A DNA stretch of 64,000 nt. Origin: Papio anubis. Lineage: Eukaryota; Chordata; Mammalia; Primates; Cercopithecidae. Where the stretch lies: positions 2,747,771 to 2,811,770 of the forward strand of contig NC_044978.1 of the NCBI RefSeq assembly GCF_008728515.1. The letters are read 5' to 3'. The translations under genes and the position numbers were made by a program. The notes under the pieces are model-generated. The model searched no databases, was not told the origin of the DNA, and was given only the letters and a program-made list of their open reading frames with translations. Of the stretch, positions 21,700 through 33,455 are shown one piece after another (the stretch's first letter is position 1; each line of letters opens with the position of its first letter).

Positions 21700-23849
21700 A
21701 TCTAACATACTGAGAACTTTTTATCACTGTATTAAGTATCCATACAGTTGTAAAACAGCAAGTCTTTAGAAAATGTTAAATTGCAGAATAATCATCATCC
21801 AATAAATTATATATTATTTTAGGTTGAGAATTGAAATAAAATATACAATTTGTAACAGCTACCTGCAAATTTGCCAACCAACATACAATCATAAAATGTG
21901 ATTAACTATTTGAAAAGAAGCACTTCAAAGATTAAAGAAATAACTAAAGTAAGTTATTCTCCAAGAAAATAAAGATAGTTTTATGTATTTGTATTGTATA
22001 GAATCATATTGACATCTTATTTTCTATATGGTATGAGTGACTTATGGAAGTTAATGACCCTTATCCTTTAGGTCCTCAAACACACACACACAAACATGCA
22101 CACAGACACACACACACATGCACACACATAATTTTTCCTGGAGACATGCATGGGGCTCTAAGGATTTTTCTTGATTGATATGGAAAGATTAAAATATCTA
22201 GAGTCACATTTTCTCTCCTCTCACCTAGAAACCTTTGCATTTTGTGAAGTTAGCAGTTTTATTGATCAAGTTGTTTGTCAGCAATAATGAAACAGTTGGT
22301 TTATTGAGTTCTTTGGGTAATGAAACCATCATTAACTGTACCAGGGAAGGAAAACTAGATTACAAACTTTCATTACTGCATATATTTGAGAAAAAAGATT
22401 TCTTGAAGTATATTTTTTCATAGTAAAGATGGTACCAAATGCAGTTATAGAAATATTAATTTGGCATAGTATTAAGGTACTGGAAAAAAACACAAAATTT
22501 ATAAAAGTTATTCTCTTTATTTCAGGAAAAACTCTGTCTAACCAAGAGAGTTTTTACAAGTCTTTAATGAAAGAAGCTTAGCATTTTCCTTGATAATTAC
22601 CCCTAAAGTCTAACAATAGCTCTACTCAAGAGCTCCTATTGTATGTAATTTTTTTAAAGTCCAATTTTTACCAGTTTCTCCCAGAAGAGAAATAATTGAT
22701 TTCCATTCTCTGAATGACTTAAAAGTCTTTTAATTAAATGTTTCTTCTTATAAGTGTGAGGATAGTCTGAAATCATGGCCTGGTCTCCAAGCAGAGACTC
22801 CATTCAACTGGGTCGTGCTTGTTAGTCTCTTGCAATGGGGTAGAAGAAAGAATCCCGTATAAATTACTAATCATCACTAAATCAGTCACATGTAACATGA
22901 AATAATTTGACAGACGAAAAATTTAATAAACTGTATGTCAGTCTAGTTTTTTTGATTCTATAATTATATCAATTATACATCAATTATAATTACATCAATG
23001 TATATAAAAATATAACCAATATATATTTTTATTGTTGGCCCCATTGATAGGAAAGCATTTAAAGCTTTAAAGAGTGGCTTCAAAAGCAGTAAGATGTTGT
23101 TTTCTGCAGAGTTCTAAGGGACACCCGAATCTTGCCTTGGCACAGCCACCCTTCTCTGACGGAATGCCTAAGGGATACAGATGAAAGGTAAATCCAAATG
23201 CCAGTTCATTATTAATTGGGCTAGACCCCAAATCCTAGCTATTTGTAAATCAAACTGGAACAGATTGCTTAGACTAGACCTAATAATCTAATCCTTTTCC
23301 CAAGAAAGAATCTTACCACCAGGTGACCACAAAATGAAAGCAGCCAGCATTCACATGTAAAAAAAAGAAGAGCGTAAAGACAGCCCGGTGAAGTAGGAAG
23401 CCAATGATACTTATTTAGTAAGTAAATGTAGCCAGTCTTCTACTGCAGTCGTCTTCTTCTGAGTCAATTAGGTTAGTATTCCATTCACTCAGAGAAAAAC
23501 AAGGAAAGTAATAGATACAGGAGCAGGAACCTTACCTCGTCCCTTGCAGGATTGTTGAGTGCTGGAAAAAGCAGGCCCATTCTCTCACCCTGCTCCTAGA
23601 ATACTCTGTGGAAGCAGAGGAAGGCATCAGCTGCCACCAAGGATAGTTCACCTAAGACTACCTCACATGCCTTGTACACAACCACCAAAGGCAGAATCAG
23701 GAAATCTTCAGACAGAGTCCCAACCATCTGGGGATGATCTCCAACAAAGAAATTCCAGGGCAATGATCTACAGTTGTAATTCTTTGCTCTGTAGATAAAA
23801 ATTCTGCTAAAAGAAAACAATTTTGTCATTATTTCCCACTGCTGTCTAT
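21700..23849. other. Unassigned AT-rich DNA
   Basis: A CA-rich microsatellite lies at 22080-22130 and a short AT-rich partly palindromic stretch at about 22960-23035. No gene recognised; open frames are at most 79 codons. Confidence 0.45.
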
Positions 23850-23940
23850 TAGACTGTGCATTCCTTGGAAGGAAGATCTATTCTTACTGTTATCTGTGTG
23901 CCTGGCAATAAATGTTTGATGAATGAATGGAGCAGTCAGA
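23850..23940 (+). repeat. L2 (LINE2) 3-prime end relic
   Basis: 'gactgtgcattccttggaag', 'tgtgtgcctggcaataaatg' and 'tttgatgaatgaatgg' match the sense L2 3-prime terminus (gaatgtaagctccatgaggg, gtgcctggca, atttgttgaatgaatg), with an internal deletion. Confidence 0.7.
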
Positions 23941-24304
23941 GGAGATACCCAATTAATTTTCACAGTAAGGGTCATGGAGAGGAGAGGCATTTGAAGAAAG
24001 CTGCACAACCAGACACACTAAATATAACAATTTTTCATTCTGATTTGTAAGCTGAAGATAATGATACAAAATATTTGCATATTTTATTAATTACACATAC
24101 ATGGCTGTTATTCAGCTTCATGTTATGAGATAATAGGAAGATGCAAAAGAGGAGAGCATCCATCAAGTAGAGTTACAAGGGGTTCTGCATATTACTAAGC
24201 ATGCTTTTTAAGTTTCTGAGCTAGAGAAGGTATGTAAGTTATTAGACGAATAATTTTAAGGGGAGACATCAAGGCTTCCATCTTTAACATGAAGACTGTA
24301 GATA

Positions 24305-24450
24305 TGCATCCTGTCCTTCAACACAATGTCGGGCATGTGCCAGGCATTGCACCAGACACCAAAGGTTGAGAGATAAATAGAGCATGACTCCTGGCCTCAC
24401 AGAAGTCCCATTCTAGCTAGGTTTCAAACATATCCAAGGGAATGTGGGAA
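24305..24450 (-). repeat. L2 (LINE2) fragment (probable)
   Basis: 'gggcatgtgccaggcattgc' then 'ctggcctcacagaagtccca' and 'ttctagctag' follow the order of reverse-complement L2 ('ctatgtgccaggcactgtgc', 'ctgccctcatggagcttaca', 'ttctagtggg'). Confidence 0.55.
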
Positions 24451-24581
24451 AGGAAGTACTGTTTATTTATGTGCATCTAGATGACTAGTAGGAGAAAACA
24501 TTTTTATAAGATCTGAAGTATAATGAAAATATTTCCCCATGTTAACTTTGGGTGAAGGGATGAGTGTTAGGCCAAAGTTAG

Positions 24582-24928
24582 GTGGTATGGACTGAACGCT
24601 AGTGGCCCCTAAAGTCCATATGTTGTAACCTAATACCTGATATGATGGTATTAAGAAGTGTGCCACTTGGAAGAGATTAAGTCATGAAGGTCCCACCCTC
24701 ACAAATGAGATTAGTTCCCTCCCAGCGGGCATCCTTGCTTCTTCCTCCCTAGAAGGACACTGCGGGGAGATGCCATTCCTGAGGAACAGGCCCATATCAG
24801 ACACTGTATCTGTTGGCGCTTTGATCTTGGATTTCTCAGCCACCAGAGCTGTAGGCAATAAATCTGTGTTCTTCATCAATCACCCAGTCTCAGATGTCTT
24901 GTTATTGCAGCCCAAAGGGACTAAGACA
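24582..24928 (+). mobile_element. MLT1-type MaLR LTR, solo, sense
   Basis: 'tatggactgaacgctagtgg', 'tccatatgttgtaacctaat', 'gatatgatggtattaagaag', 'gcgctttgatcttggatttc' and terminal 'aagggactaagaca' follow the MaLR LTR consensus in sense. The polyadenylation signal is AATAAA at 24857-24862. Length about 347 bp, complete or nearly so. A different copy of the same broad class lies antisense at 13011-13355. Confidence 0.88.
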
Positions 24929-25339
24929 TAGGGCAAGAAAGTCGATTTGGGGAGGGGAGTTAAAAGGGAAGACGATGGAGACCATGGAATTACACAAGGA
25001 TGAAAGTGTATGGTGTTCCTTGGAGACTTGGTTCTCTGGTGGCTAAAGCAGAACTTGTAGGTGTGGAAAGGACTGAGAATCTGTGGAGAAGAGAGTGGTG
25101 CAAAGAGGCTTTAAGACAGAGGAGGGCAGAGGGTGAGTACTCCTGGCTCTGTGCTGAAGAGCTGACCTGTCAGTCCCTCAAGGTTCCTCTGTGATTGACC
25201 CTACTTCCAGATTGGTGTTCTCTGCTACTCTCCTCAGGGACTCTGATTCCAAGCTCTTTGCTTGTTCTCTGGGATCATACTTAATGAATTATCTCCTTTT
25301 TCATTAATCTCTCCTTTTTTCTTGTGTTTTCCGTTTAGT

Positions 25340-27175
25340 CTATAAAAAGCTTGAAATGTCTTGCATCATTAAAAGAACTAAACAAATGGGTACCCCTCAC
25401 CAGACACCATGCTCTTTCTTTTCTACCCTTCCCTTCATGAAGACCGATCCATGTTCTTAGAATTACTTCATCTCCCCTCCTCCTGCCTAATCCCACTGCA
25501 GTCCTAATTCTGCCACACCATTGCGCTCTCCCTGCTCTGACCAACATCACTGACCCTGTTATTGCCAATTCTCTGGGACGCTTTTGCATCCTTATCTCAG
25601 TGGGTCTCCTGTTGCGTTTGCGTGTCATGTGTGTTCTCCTTCTGAGTCCTTTCCACTTCCCTGGCTTCACACGTGTTCACTTCCCTTGTTTACCACTCAT
25701 TCTCATCTCAGAACGAGGGCCCTCCTCTACCTGCCATTTAATGTTGATGTCGTTCAAAATTCAGCTCTTGTTCTACTTTTCTTCTCATTCTATGTTCTTT
25801 TCATATTCACTCATAGTTTGAACTGCCAAATATATATATGATGATGTCTTTGACATCTGTCTCTCTAGCTTGCTCTTCTCTGAATTTTCGATTTCTATAT
25901 CCAACTTCCACCTATTGATAACCACTTAGCTATTCCACAATATCTCAAACTCTCAAAATTCAAGGGATAGTGTAATGATCTCCTCCAAATGTACCCTTTT
26001 CTTATATTATCTAATACCAGCTCATGGCATTATTATTCACCATGTCATAAAATCAACTCTTATTCTAAACTACTTTCTCTCTTTTATTACACTCACTCTT
26101 TCAGATAGCTCATTACAACATTTGATGATTTTACCTCTAATTTTTTTTTTTTTTTTGAGATGGAGTTTCACTCTTTTTGCCTAGGCTGGAGTGCAATGGT
26201 GCGATCTCAGCTCACTGAAACCTCCACCTCCCAGGTTCAAGTGATTCTCCTGCCTCAGTCTCCTGAGTAGCTGGAATTACAGGCAGGCGCCACCACGCCC
26301 AGCCAATTTTGTATTTTCTTAGTAGAAACAGGTTTCTCCATGTTGGTCAGGCTGGTCTCGAACTCCTGATCTCAGGTGATCTGCCCACCTTGGCCTCCCA
26401 AAGTGCTGGGATTACAGGCATGAGCCACCGCACCTAGCCTAAAATATTTTTCAGTTGTGTCCTTTTCTCTATACAAATACCAGCCTCAAGATCTGTTGCC
26501 TGCATAACTACAATGTCCTCCCAATCAATACATTTTACCCTAGTCTTATTTCATGTTTATAACACTCTTCATCCAACCTCTGGAGTGAATCATCTTAGAT
26601 GTGGTTATGAACTTCCCTGATTAAAACCGATTACTGATTCCCCATTACTCAAGATATGCAAACTCCATACCATGGTGTATGCTTGCTTATTTAAGATCAT
26701 CAAAAGGTTTCTCACTGAACTTGAAGTGAAATCCATATAATTTACCATGCTCTCCAGGGCCTTGAGAAGAAGGTGCTTCATTAGCTCATCAATCTCATTT
26801 CTGGCCGCTTCCCCAATCCCCACTTGCTTTTGTAGGCACAATGGTCTTCCTTTGGTTCTGCAAGAAGTCAAGCTCTTTCTTAGCATAGGGTCCTTGCAAT
26901 AGAACCCTCTCCAATTTTGCATGTACTAGTTTCTTCTTGTTTTCAAATGAGACCTGCCCAGAGAGCCCATCCCTGGCCATCACATTTGAAGTACATCTAT
27001 CCTCTCACTTTTTATATCAATAACTTACATTTTCCTTCATAGTATTCATCAGAACTTGCACTACTTTTATGTATTTGGCTCTAAAGCTATAGATTGCTAA
27101 CTCCAGACAAGCTGGGCGAGCTTCCTTTCTGGTTTATTCTGTATCCTCAGCAGAGTATGCAATCAGTAGAGGTTA
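25340..27175 (+). mobile_element. L2 (LINE2) relic, long, sense, split by an Alu
   Basis: Pyrimidine-rich sense strand with L2 phrases in order: 'ctgaccaacatcactgaccc' (consensus 'gtcaccaatgacctcc'), 'gtctttgacatctgtctctc' and 'tatatccaacttccaccta' (consensus 'catatatccaactgcc'), then after the Alu 'accgattactgattccccat', 'tctccagggccttgagaag', 'cattttccttcatagtattc' and the 3-prime 'ctgtatcctcagcagagtat'. L2 is a CR1-clade LINE whose single ORF2-like protein carries endonuclease and reverse transcriptase; here it is riddled with stops and indels and codes for nothing. 5-prime limit uncertain. Confidence 0.65.
26141..26438 (-). mobile_element. AluS-type element inside L2
   Basis: Antisense Alu with T-rich tail, 'gagatggagtttcactcttt', through 'ctgatctcaggtgatctgcc' to 'catgagccaccgcacctagc'. 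L2 phrases resume on the far side. Target duplication is weak (cctctaattt / cctaaaatat). Confidence 0.93.
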
Positions 27176-29444
27176 AAGGGCTATGTGATATATGTGATCT
27201 TCATGAATCCTTCACTCCTACTTCCTTCTCCATCCCTCTGAGCCTCAGCTTCCTACATCATTGTTTATGTTTTCATAATACTGAACTGTTTGCCATTATT
27301 GAAAAACTCTTCGTACCTTTTCTCCTGCTCTTATAACTGCCTGATAATAATCTATGCTTCTTTTTCTTGTGAGCCTGGATGACTTTTTGAGCCTCAACTT
27401 GTCATCTTTCCTCCAGGAAGCCTTTCTGAAAACAGAGGCGATGCTAAGTCCTGTCCCTTTGAGCTTCACTGGGCTCTGGTCCCTATCTGTAACAAGCTTT
27501 CCGTGTTCTATGAAGATGGCTGCTTTTGGATATCACCCCACCCTCCCGATCACACAACCTTACACCAATACCTTACAGGAAGGCCCATATCTCATCTCTC
27601 CTGGTACCCTCATCTCCAACTATGCTCCTAACAAATAAGTACTTCTCTAAGGAGTCTATTTTTGAACTTTACTCTTCAGGTAACAGAGATTTCAAGAGTT
27701 AAGCACCAACGTGGTGCAGTTCCGCGTGTTCTTTTAAATAAATCTTCGCGGCTCTGTGGAGGCTGCTCTCCGGAGGCTGGACTGTCACAGGCAGAGCCTG
27801 ATGCACGAAGATGAGACCCTGAGATTGGGCAAGCAGGAGATGCTGCGCCAGGGCAGCGTGCAGCCAAGGTTGCTTTCGAGACACACACTCTAAGACAAGA
27901 GAGCCCATTTGAAACGGTAATGACAGGGAAGGTGGACAAAAGGGGTGGGGAATCTAAGATGACCAAGTTTTCTGATTTGATTAAGTGAGTGAAGGGTATA
28001 ACCATCTAAAAAGCAAAATGGTATTTGACGAGGCTGCCAATGTGGTGCGATTAGTATTCCAATAATCTGTGAATTCTCCTTTCTGAATTAACTAATGTTC
28101 CTTTTGCTTATTGGCACACTCGAATATTTACCAATAGTGTAAAATAAGAACGGGAGTACCCTTCTTGTCTCTTAACCCGTAAGTCCATTTGTCTTTCGTG
28201 TTCAGTCTATGGAATTTAGAATGTAGCCAGTATACAGGAGACACATTTTTTGTTTTACTTTCCTGAAAGATAGTACTGTCTTGAGGTAAAGTAATCAATT
28301 TTGCACATTTACTTTGTGAGTATCAACTACCAAATTTCATTAATCCTTCTCTTGACTCCTATATCATTTTACATAATTTCCAATTGCTGTCAATTCTTTA
28401 ATGAACTTCACTCTAGTGACTAAACAATGGGCTTTGAGAAAAAAAAATATACATATATATATGTAAAAAATCCAAAGAATTACCTTAATGTAAGATGGTT
28501 TTTTCCTGAGTGAATTTTGTATATACACTAAGGAAAAAAACCTAATAAAATGTTTTTAAAGTGGAAAAAATTAAATATCATCAAAATAATTAAAATGCTT
28601 GTCCATATTAGACCTATCCTATTTACTAAAGAAAGATTTGCTCAAGTATTTCCTTCCTGGCAAGTATCTTAACTTTAAGTTTCATTTTCCCCAGTTAAAA
28701 AATAAGACTAATAATTGAATTAGTCAAGGGTTTGTGGAATGCAACTCAAATTAGCTTAGGTACAAAAAGACTTTTCACCACAGCTTTGTGAAAAGCGTGG
28801 AAGATAGCAAGCACGGGCTCACTCAGGCGGTGTTCGTGAGCTCAGACGAGCGCGCTCTCCATCTCTCAGGCCTGCTTTTTCTGGGATGGGTTTCATTTCC
28901 AGACAGAGGCCATAATATGTCAGGTCCTATGTAATTCTGGACCTGTCAGAAAAAAAGATTGCAACTTTCCTACTCTTTCCAACCAGCTTTCCAAAGAGGA
29001 ACAATTAGTCATATTTGGATCATGTGACCATCCCTGAACCAATTAATGTTTCCAGGGAGAAGGCGAACCCTGACTCTCCAGCTCATGGGTCCAGCATTTG
29101 GTCCAGGGAAGCAAGATTTTTCCACCAGACCTGGAGGTGCCGGAGAGCTGCACAGAATCAGGAACGGGTGGCCCCCTTAGGAAGGGGAAAACATACAGCA
29201 AAAACTAGATTTCCAATAATACACATTGCAAGGTGATTGACAGGGTAAATTAAAGAATGGATAAAAGCACATGAGAAATCTCCGTAAATGATGGCTTTAT
29301 TAATTACTAGAGTAAAATATTAATACAGTCATGGCCCTGTTCTACCTTCTGTGTGCAGAGGAGAAGGCTGTCTTTGTCTGACCAGTTCTTGGGCCTTTAA
29401 TGTGAAGGTTGAATGTAAAGGTAAGAGATGCAGAGTTGGCGAAT
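27176..29444. other. Unassigned DNA with possible old repeats
   Basis: The piece at about 27395-27470 ('cctccaggaagcctttctga') could be another L2 fragment. The piece at about 27690-27900 is unusually CpG-containing for the region. A tiny (TA)n run is near 28446-28463. No gene recognised. Confidence 0.4.
28745..29180 (+). repeat. Old interspersed repeat, family not named
   Basis: 'caactcaaattagcttaggt', 'gtgaccatccctgaaccaat' and 'taatgtttccaggg' resemble a mammal-wide repeat I have seen with the phrases 'caaactggcttaa' and 'catccctgaaccaatcactg'. A related stretch occurs at 34785-35050. I cannot place the family. Confidence 0.4.
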
Positions 29445-31560
29445 CTAGGAAAGTAAAAGGCATCATACATTGATCTAACATTTACTGAGTCTCTGTCCTG
29501 CTCTAGACATAGTTCTAGGTGCTGGAATACCACAGAGGACCTAAACAGATGAGGCCTCCACTCTTGTGTACTCGTGTCAACAAAATAATTTCAGATATGA
29601 CTGAAGACTAGAGTCTATAATACAGACTAGAAGTCTATAATACAGAATAATAATATTAAGGTAACACAGAATAGTCTTATTAATATTAAAATAATTCAGA
29701 TTAATAATATTAAAACTTGACTAGGATTGAATTACTTTAAATTGAGTGGTCTGTGGATGCCTTGGCAGGAAGGTGATACGCAAATGATGCAAGTCAGTCA
29801 GTACCTACTAGTTGGACTGCAGTGACCGAGACGGACAATAGTAGAGACAAAGATGGAGAGAAAACAGGGTCCCATATGCTCTGATGAAGGATTTCAAATT
29901 GATTCCTTTGAAGCAAAAGGCATTAGAAGCTGTTGAAAGATTTTGAGCAGAGACATAACATAACGTGATCTGCTTCGGGCTATTCGAAGAATTATGCTAG
30001 CTTGTAAAAACGAAATAGAAGATGAAACGATTAATGGGAGCCAGAGTGGAAACAAGGCACTGATTAGGAAGCTTCTGTATTCCATGTGGTGATGACGATG
30101 ACATGGAGTATGGAGGTTCCCACAGAGATGACACGTAGACCAATACCAGATACATCTTGGTGATAGAATTAGCAAGACTCATTATTGGGTCAGATATGGA
30201 GTCTGAGGGTAAAAAAGATCAAGGGTGGTTTCTAAATTTTAGTCTTTAATAACTGGGTGGATAAAAAGGTAGGAGGAGTAATCAATTTAGGGATTTTAAA
30301 AAATCGACAAGCGTTTCCTTTTGCACAGGTTAACTGAGCTGTCTATTAGACATCCAAGCAACAGTGTCAAATAGGAAGGCAGCCACATGAGTTTGAATGG
30401 GTTAGGCTGAGGGTATAAATATTAGCATCATTAGCATGTGCATAGTATTAAGAGCTCCATATTGGATGAGCTATCCTAGGGAAAGTTTGGATACTGAAGA
30501 CTACAGGACCTAAAACTAAACTCTGAGGCCCAAATATTTAGGTGCTCAGCACAAAAAGAGGAGACAACAGTTTGACTTAGAAGAATGCAGTGATCGGTGA
30601 AGTACAAAAAAGAAAAGCATAGAATTGCAATGTGGTGGAAAAAGATCTTCGGAACAGAATGGATGTCAAATGCGTCTGAGAGGCAAAGTACGACCAGGAG
30701 AGAGAAGTGACCCTTGGACTGGCCAACACCACAGGTGCCTTCGGCATCTTTGGTACCACTGGTGACCTGGACAGGAACAGTTTCAGTGGAATGGTGCTAA
30801 TGGAAGCCCAGATGCCTTGGGTTGTAAAGAAAATGTGAAGTAAAGAATTAGAGAAATGGGCCAGTAGCTGTAGGAAGACGTGGGTCAGTGTGCTCGAGGG
30901 AGAGTTTTCTTAAGCCGTGAATTTATGGAGCAAGCTGATGATCATAATTCAGAAGAAGATGGGAAACTGAGATGCACAAAAAGGAGGATTCTTTGCTGGG
31001 TAAAAGTCCCTAGAAGTGGAGAAGGGCAAGATACAGAGCACCAGTGAGGAACTGCCTTTGATCGGAGCCAGGGATCTTCATCCACCACCACAGGAGAGAA
31101 GACAAAGTGAGTGCGTAGAGACAGAAGAATTTAGACAGATTTGACAGTGAACAAAGAGAAAGTTTCATTCTGAGAACTTCTGTGCTCTCAATTACATATG
31201 TGACAAGATAATTCGCTGAAATTGTAAACCATTGGAAATATCTGGGAAAAAAAGGGCGAAAAATTGTTTCAAAAAGTGAACAAGTTAAACTGGATAGGCA
31301 AAGATGCCTGGATTGTAGGGTCATGTAAACTACCACTGGAGATTTACGGATGGTTTTAGACAGAATGCAGCCAACCAGGGTGTGTGTTCTTCTCCAGCCA
31401 CGTTTAATACACAGACAGTTGGGTTTAACCAAGTTAGGGATTTTGCTGGTGAAAATGACATTGAGAAAGTGGCAAGGGAGGTTGGGGTGTTTGAAAGCAA
31501 TTAATTGTATGTACGGTTCATGTAAACTGAAATAGGGAAGGAGAAAAAGGAGACGTTGAG
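29445..31560 (-). mobile_element. L2 (LINE2) relic, long, antisense
   Basis: Starts at the reverse-complemented 3-prime end ('ctaacatttactgagtctct', 'tctagacatagttctaggtg') and continues through 'ttgaaagattttgagcagag', 'acataacataacgtgatctg', 'gtctattagacatccaagc', 'gcatcattagcatgtgcata', 'ggtgacctggacaggaacag' and 'tttcagtggaatgg', all in L2 order and at L2 spacing, spanning the reverse transcriptase region. Local 27-bp duplication near 29607-29650 (agtctataatacag twice). The 187-codon minus frame at 31010-31573 lies at its degraded 5-prime part and is not an intact protein. The 5-prime limit is uncertain. Confidence 0.7.
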
Positions 31561-31731
31561 GACTATGAATCATTTAAAAAGCAGTGGACTCAGTGAACCC
31601 TGAAAACTCCTGGTGTAAAGGGAAACGATAGATTCCAAAGACTTAATGGGTACAATAATTACAGTCCACCTGGGCTGGATTTGGTGAGTGTGGAGAAGCT
31701 TGGAGAGAGGAAGCAAGAGCTAGATGACATG

Positions 31732-32445
31732 CAGCACTATTCACAGCAGCCAAGAAATGGAATCTGCCTCAGTATCCATCAACAGGCGAATGGACAAAGA
31801 AAATGTGATACATATACACAATGGAGTACTATTCAGCCATAAAAAAGAATGAAGTCTTATAATGCACAGCAGCATGGATGGAACTAGAGGTCATTATGTG
31901 AAGTGAAAGAAGCCAAGTGCAGAAAAACAAATATCACATGTTCTTACTCACAGAGGAGCCAAAAAATAATAATAATCTCATGGAACTAGAGAGTAGAATG
32001 ATGGCTGCCAGGGACCAGAAAGGGTGTGGAGTGGGGCAGATAAAGAGATTTGATTAATGGGTACACAAGCACGATGAGAGAGAAGAAAATCAGTTCTAAT
32101 ATTCAATAGTACAGGAGGGAAATTATGGTAATTTTTTGTATATTTTTAAATAGTTAGAAAGAAGGATTTTAAATGTTACCAACACAAGGGAAAGATCAAT
32201 GTTTGAGGTGACAGAGATCCTAATTACCCTGATTTGATCATTATACAGTGTATTGTGTATGATTATACATATATTTGGAGTACATGTGATATTTTAATAT
32301 ACAACATATTGTATATTATACATAAATATATATACAATATATTTTAATATACAATATATTGTATTAAAATATCACATGTACTCCAAAAATATGTATAATT
32401 ATACAGAATATAAATGTTATTGATATGTGGTATCAATCAATATAA
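31732..32445 (+). mobile_element. L1 3-prime end (older L1PB/L1MA-like), sense
   Basis: Begins in the end of ORF2 ('cagcactattcacagcagcc', 'gaatggacaaagaaaatgtg', 'tactattcagccataaaaaa') and runs into the 3-prime UTR ('agagagtagaatgatggctg', 'gtttgaggtgacagagatcc', 'aattaccctgatttgatcat'). The distal part has been rearranged into an AT-rich inverted repeat. 5-prime truncated. Confidence 0.85.
32260..32404. repeat. AT-rich inverted repeat (hairpin/cruciform-capable)
   Basis: Left arm 32260-32301 contains 'ttggagtacatgtgatattt'; right arm 32362-32404 contains its complement 'aaatatcacatgtactccaa'. The arms are about 42 bp with one or two mismatches, and the 60-bp spacer is itself partly palindromic (tacaatatattgta). 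It lies in an L1 3-prime UTR. Confidence 0.9.
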
Positions 32446-32769
32446 CATATCAATAACAGATAAGTTAAAACTGAAGAAAAGATCTAGGCAACAGCTCTGT
32501 CGGTATGTGAAATAAGTGAAAAAACATAATAAACAAGTATTTCAGGAAGGCTTGCTTATTATGAATGGGAACCTTTCTTGGTATTTTTTTGAGGTACCGC
32601 CATACAGATTCACAACCGCTTTACAAGGACGTTGTGGTGTGGGGCTGGCGTTTCTTTGAACCTGACCCGGCGCTCAGAGCCCTGCCCGAACTGCACAGGG
32701 GATTTGGACTCTTCTTGGTTATCATATCATCGTCGTATTTCCATAAAGGCCGGGTTATCTTTTAAAGAG
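32446..32769. other. Unassigned DNA
   Basis: No recognised feature. The stretch 32618-32700 has more CpG than its neighbours ('cctgacccggcgctcagagc'). Confidence 0.4.
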
Positions 32770-32970
32770 GTTTAATAATAAAATTCCCAGTTTATTGTTC
32801 CAATAAATAAAGCTGTGTCGGCAGACACCATGCCCGTTCATTTCCACGTCGCCCGTGGCTGCTTTTGCGTCACAGCTGCAGAACTGAGTAGTCACCATGG
32901 CGACCACACAGTCCACCAAGTCCAAAACATCTACTCCCTAGCTCTTGGAGGGAAAGTGTGTCCACCTCTG
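32770..32970. mobile_element. hAT-Charlie-like nonautonomous DNA transposon (probable)
   Basis: 'cccagtttattgttccaata' then 'cgtggctgcttttgcgtcac', 'gcagaactgagtagtcacca' and terminal 'gtgtgtccacctctg' parallel a common mammalian element with the phrases 'ttattggaacacagcc', 'atggctgctttcgcgc', 'gcagagttgagtag' and 'tttgctgacccctg'. Diverged and without coding capacity; left end approximate. Confidence 0.6.
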
Positions 32971-33009
32971 ATTTAGGACATAAACCACGTGGCCCCTTTC
33001 CAAAACTCT

Positions 33010-33455
33010 CCTACCGTTCCATTCCCAATCTTCCCACTCTTCTTCAACCTCCCTCGCGGTTCCACAACCCCATGGACGTCCTTTCTGCTTCTTAAATGGA
33101 GCAAGTGCTTTTCAACCACAGTGCTTTTGTCCCAACCGCTCCTGGGACCCAGAACACTCCTGCCCAGTTCTCCATAAGGCCAGCTTGTCTCACCATTCAA
33201 GCTTCAGCCTCCACATCTCCTCCCCAAGGACGGATCTGGGGCAGTGCATGCCACACTTTCCGTCGGAGCACTAATTACTGTTGCAGACTGGCTTGCTTGC
33301 TTGCTAGTGTGCTTATGGGCTGCTTCCCTCCCTGAGAATGTAAGCTCTGTTGGGATGGGGCCCATGTCCACTTCTTGCTCACTGCTTGTATCTCCAGAGC
33401 CTCAGGCCTGGCACCAAGGAGGTGGTCAGTGAAAACTTGTTGAATGAATAAAAAC
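33010..33455 (+). repeat. L2 (LINE2) 3-prime end relic
   Basis: 'gagaatgtaagctctgttgg', 'gatggggcccatgtccactt', 'ttgctcactgcttgtatctc' and 'gaaaacttgttgaatgaata' are close to the sense L2 3-prime terminus. The upstream pyrimidine-rich part (to about 33010) fits the end of the L2 open reading frame but is weaker. Confidence 0.75.

Noticed and set aside
31010..31573. 187-codon minus frame as a gene
   Set aside because: It lies in or next to the degraded 5-prime part of an antisense L2 relic, with no recognisable domain or gene structure.
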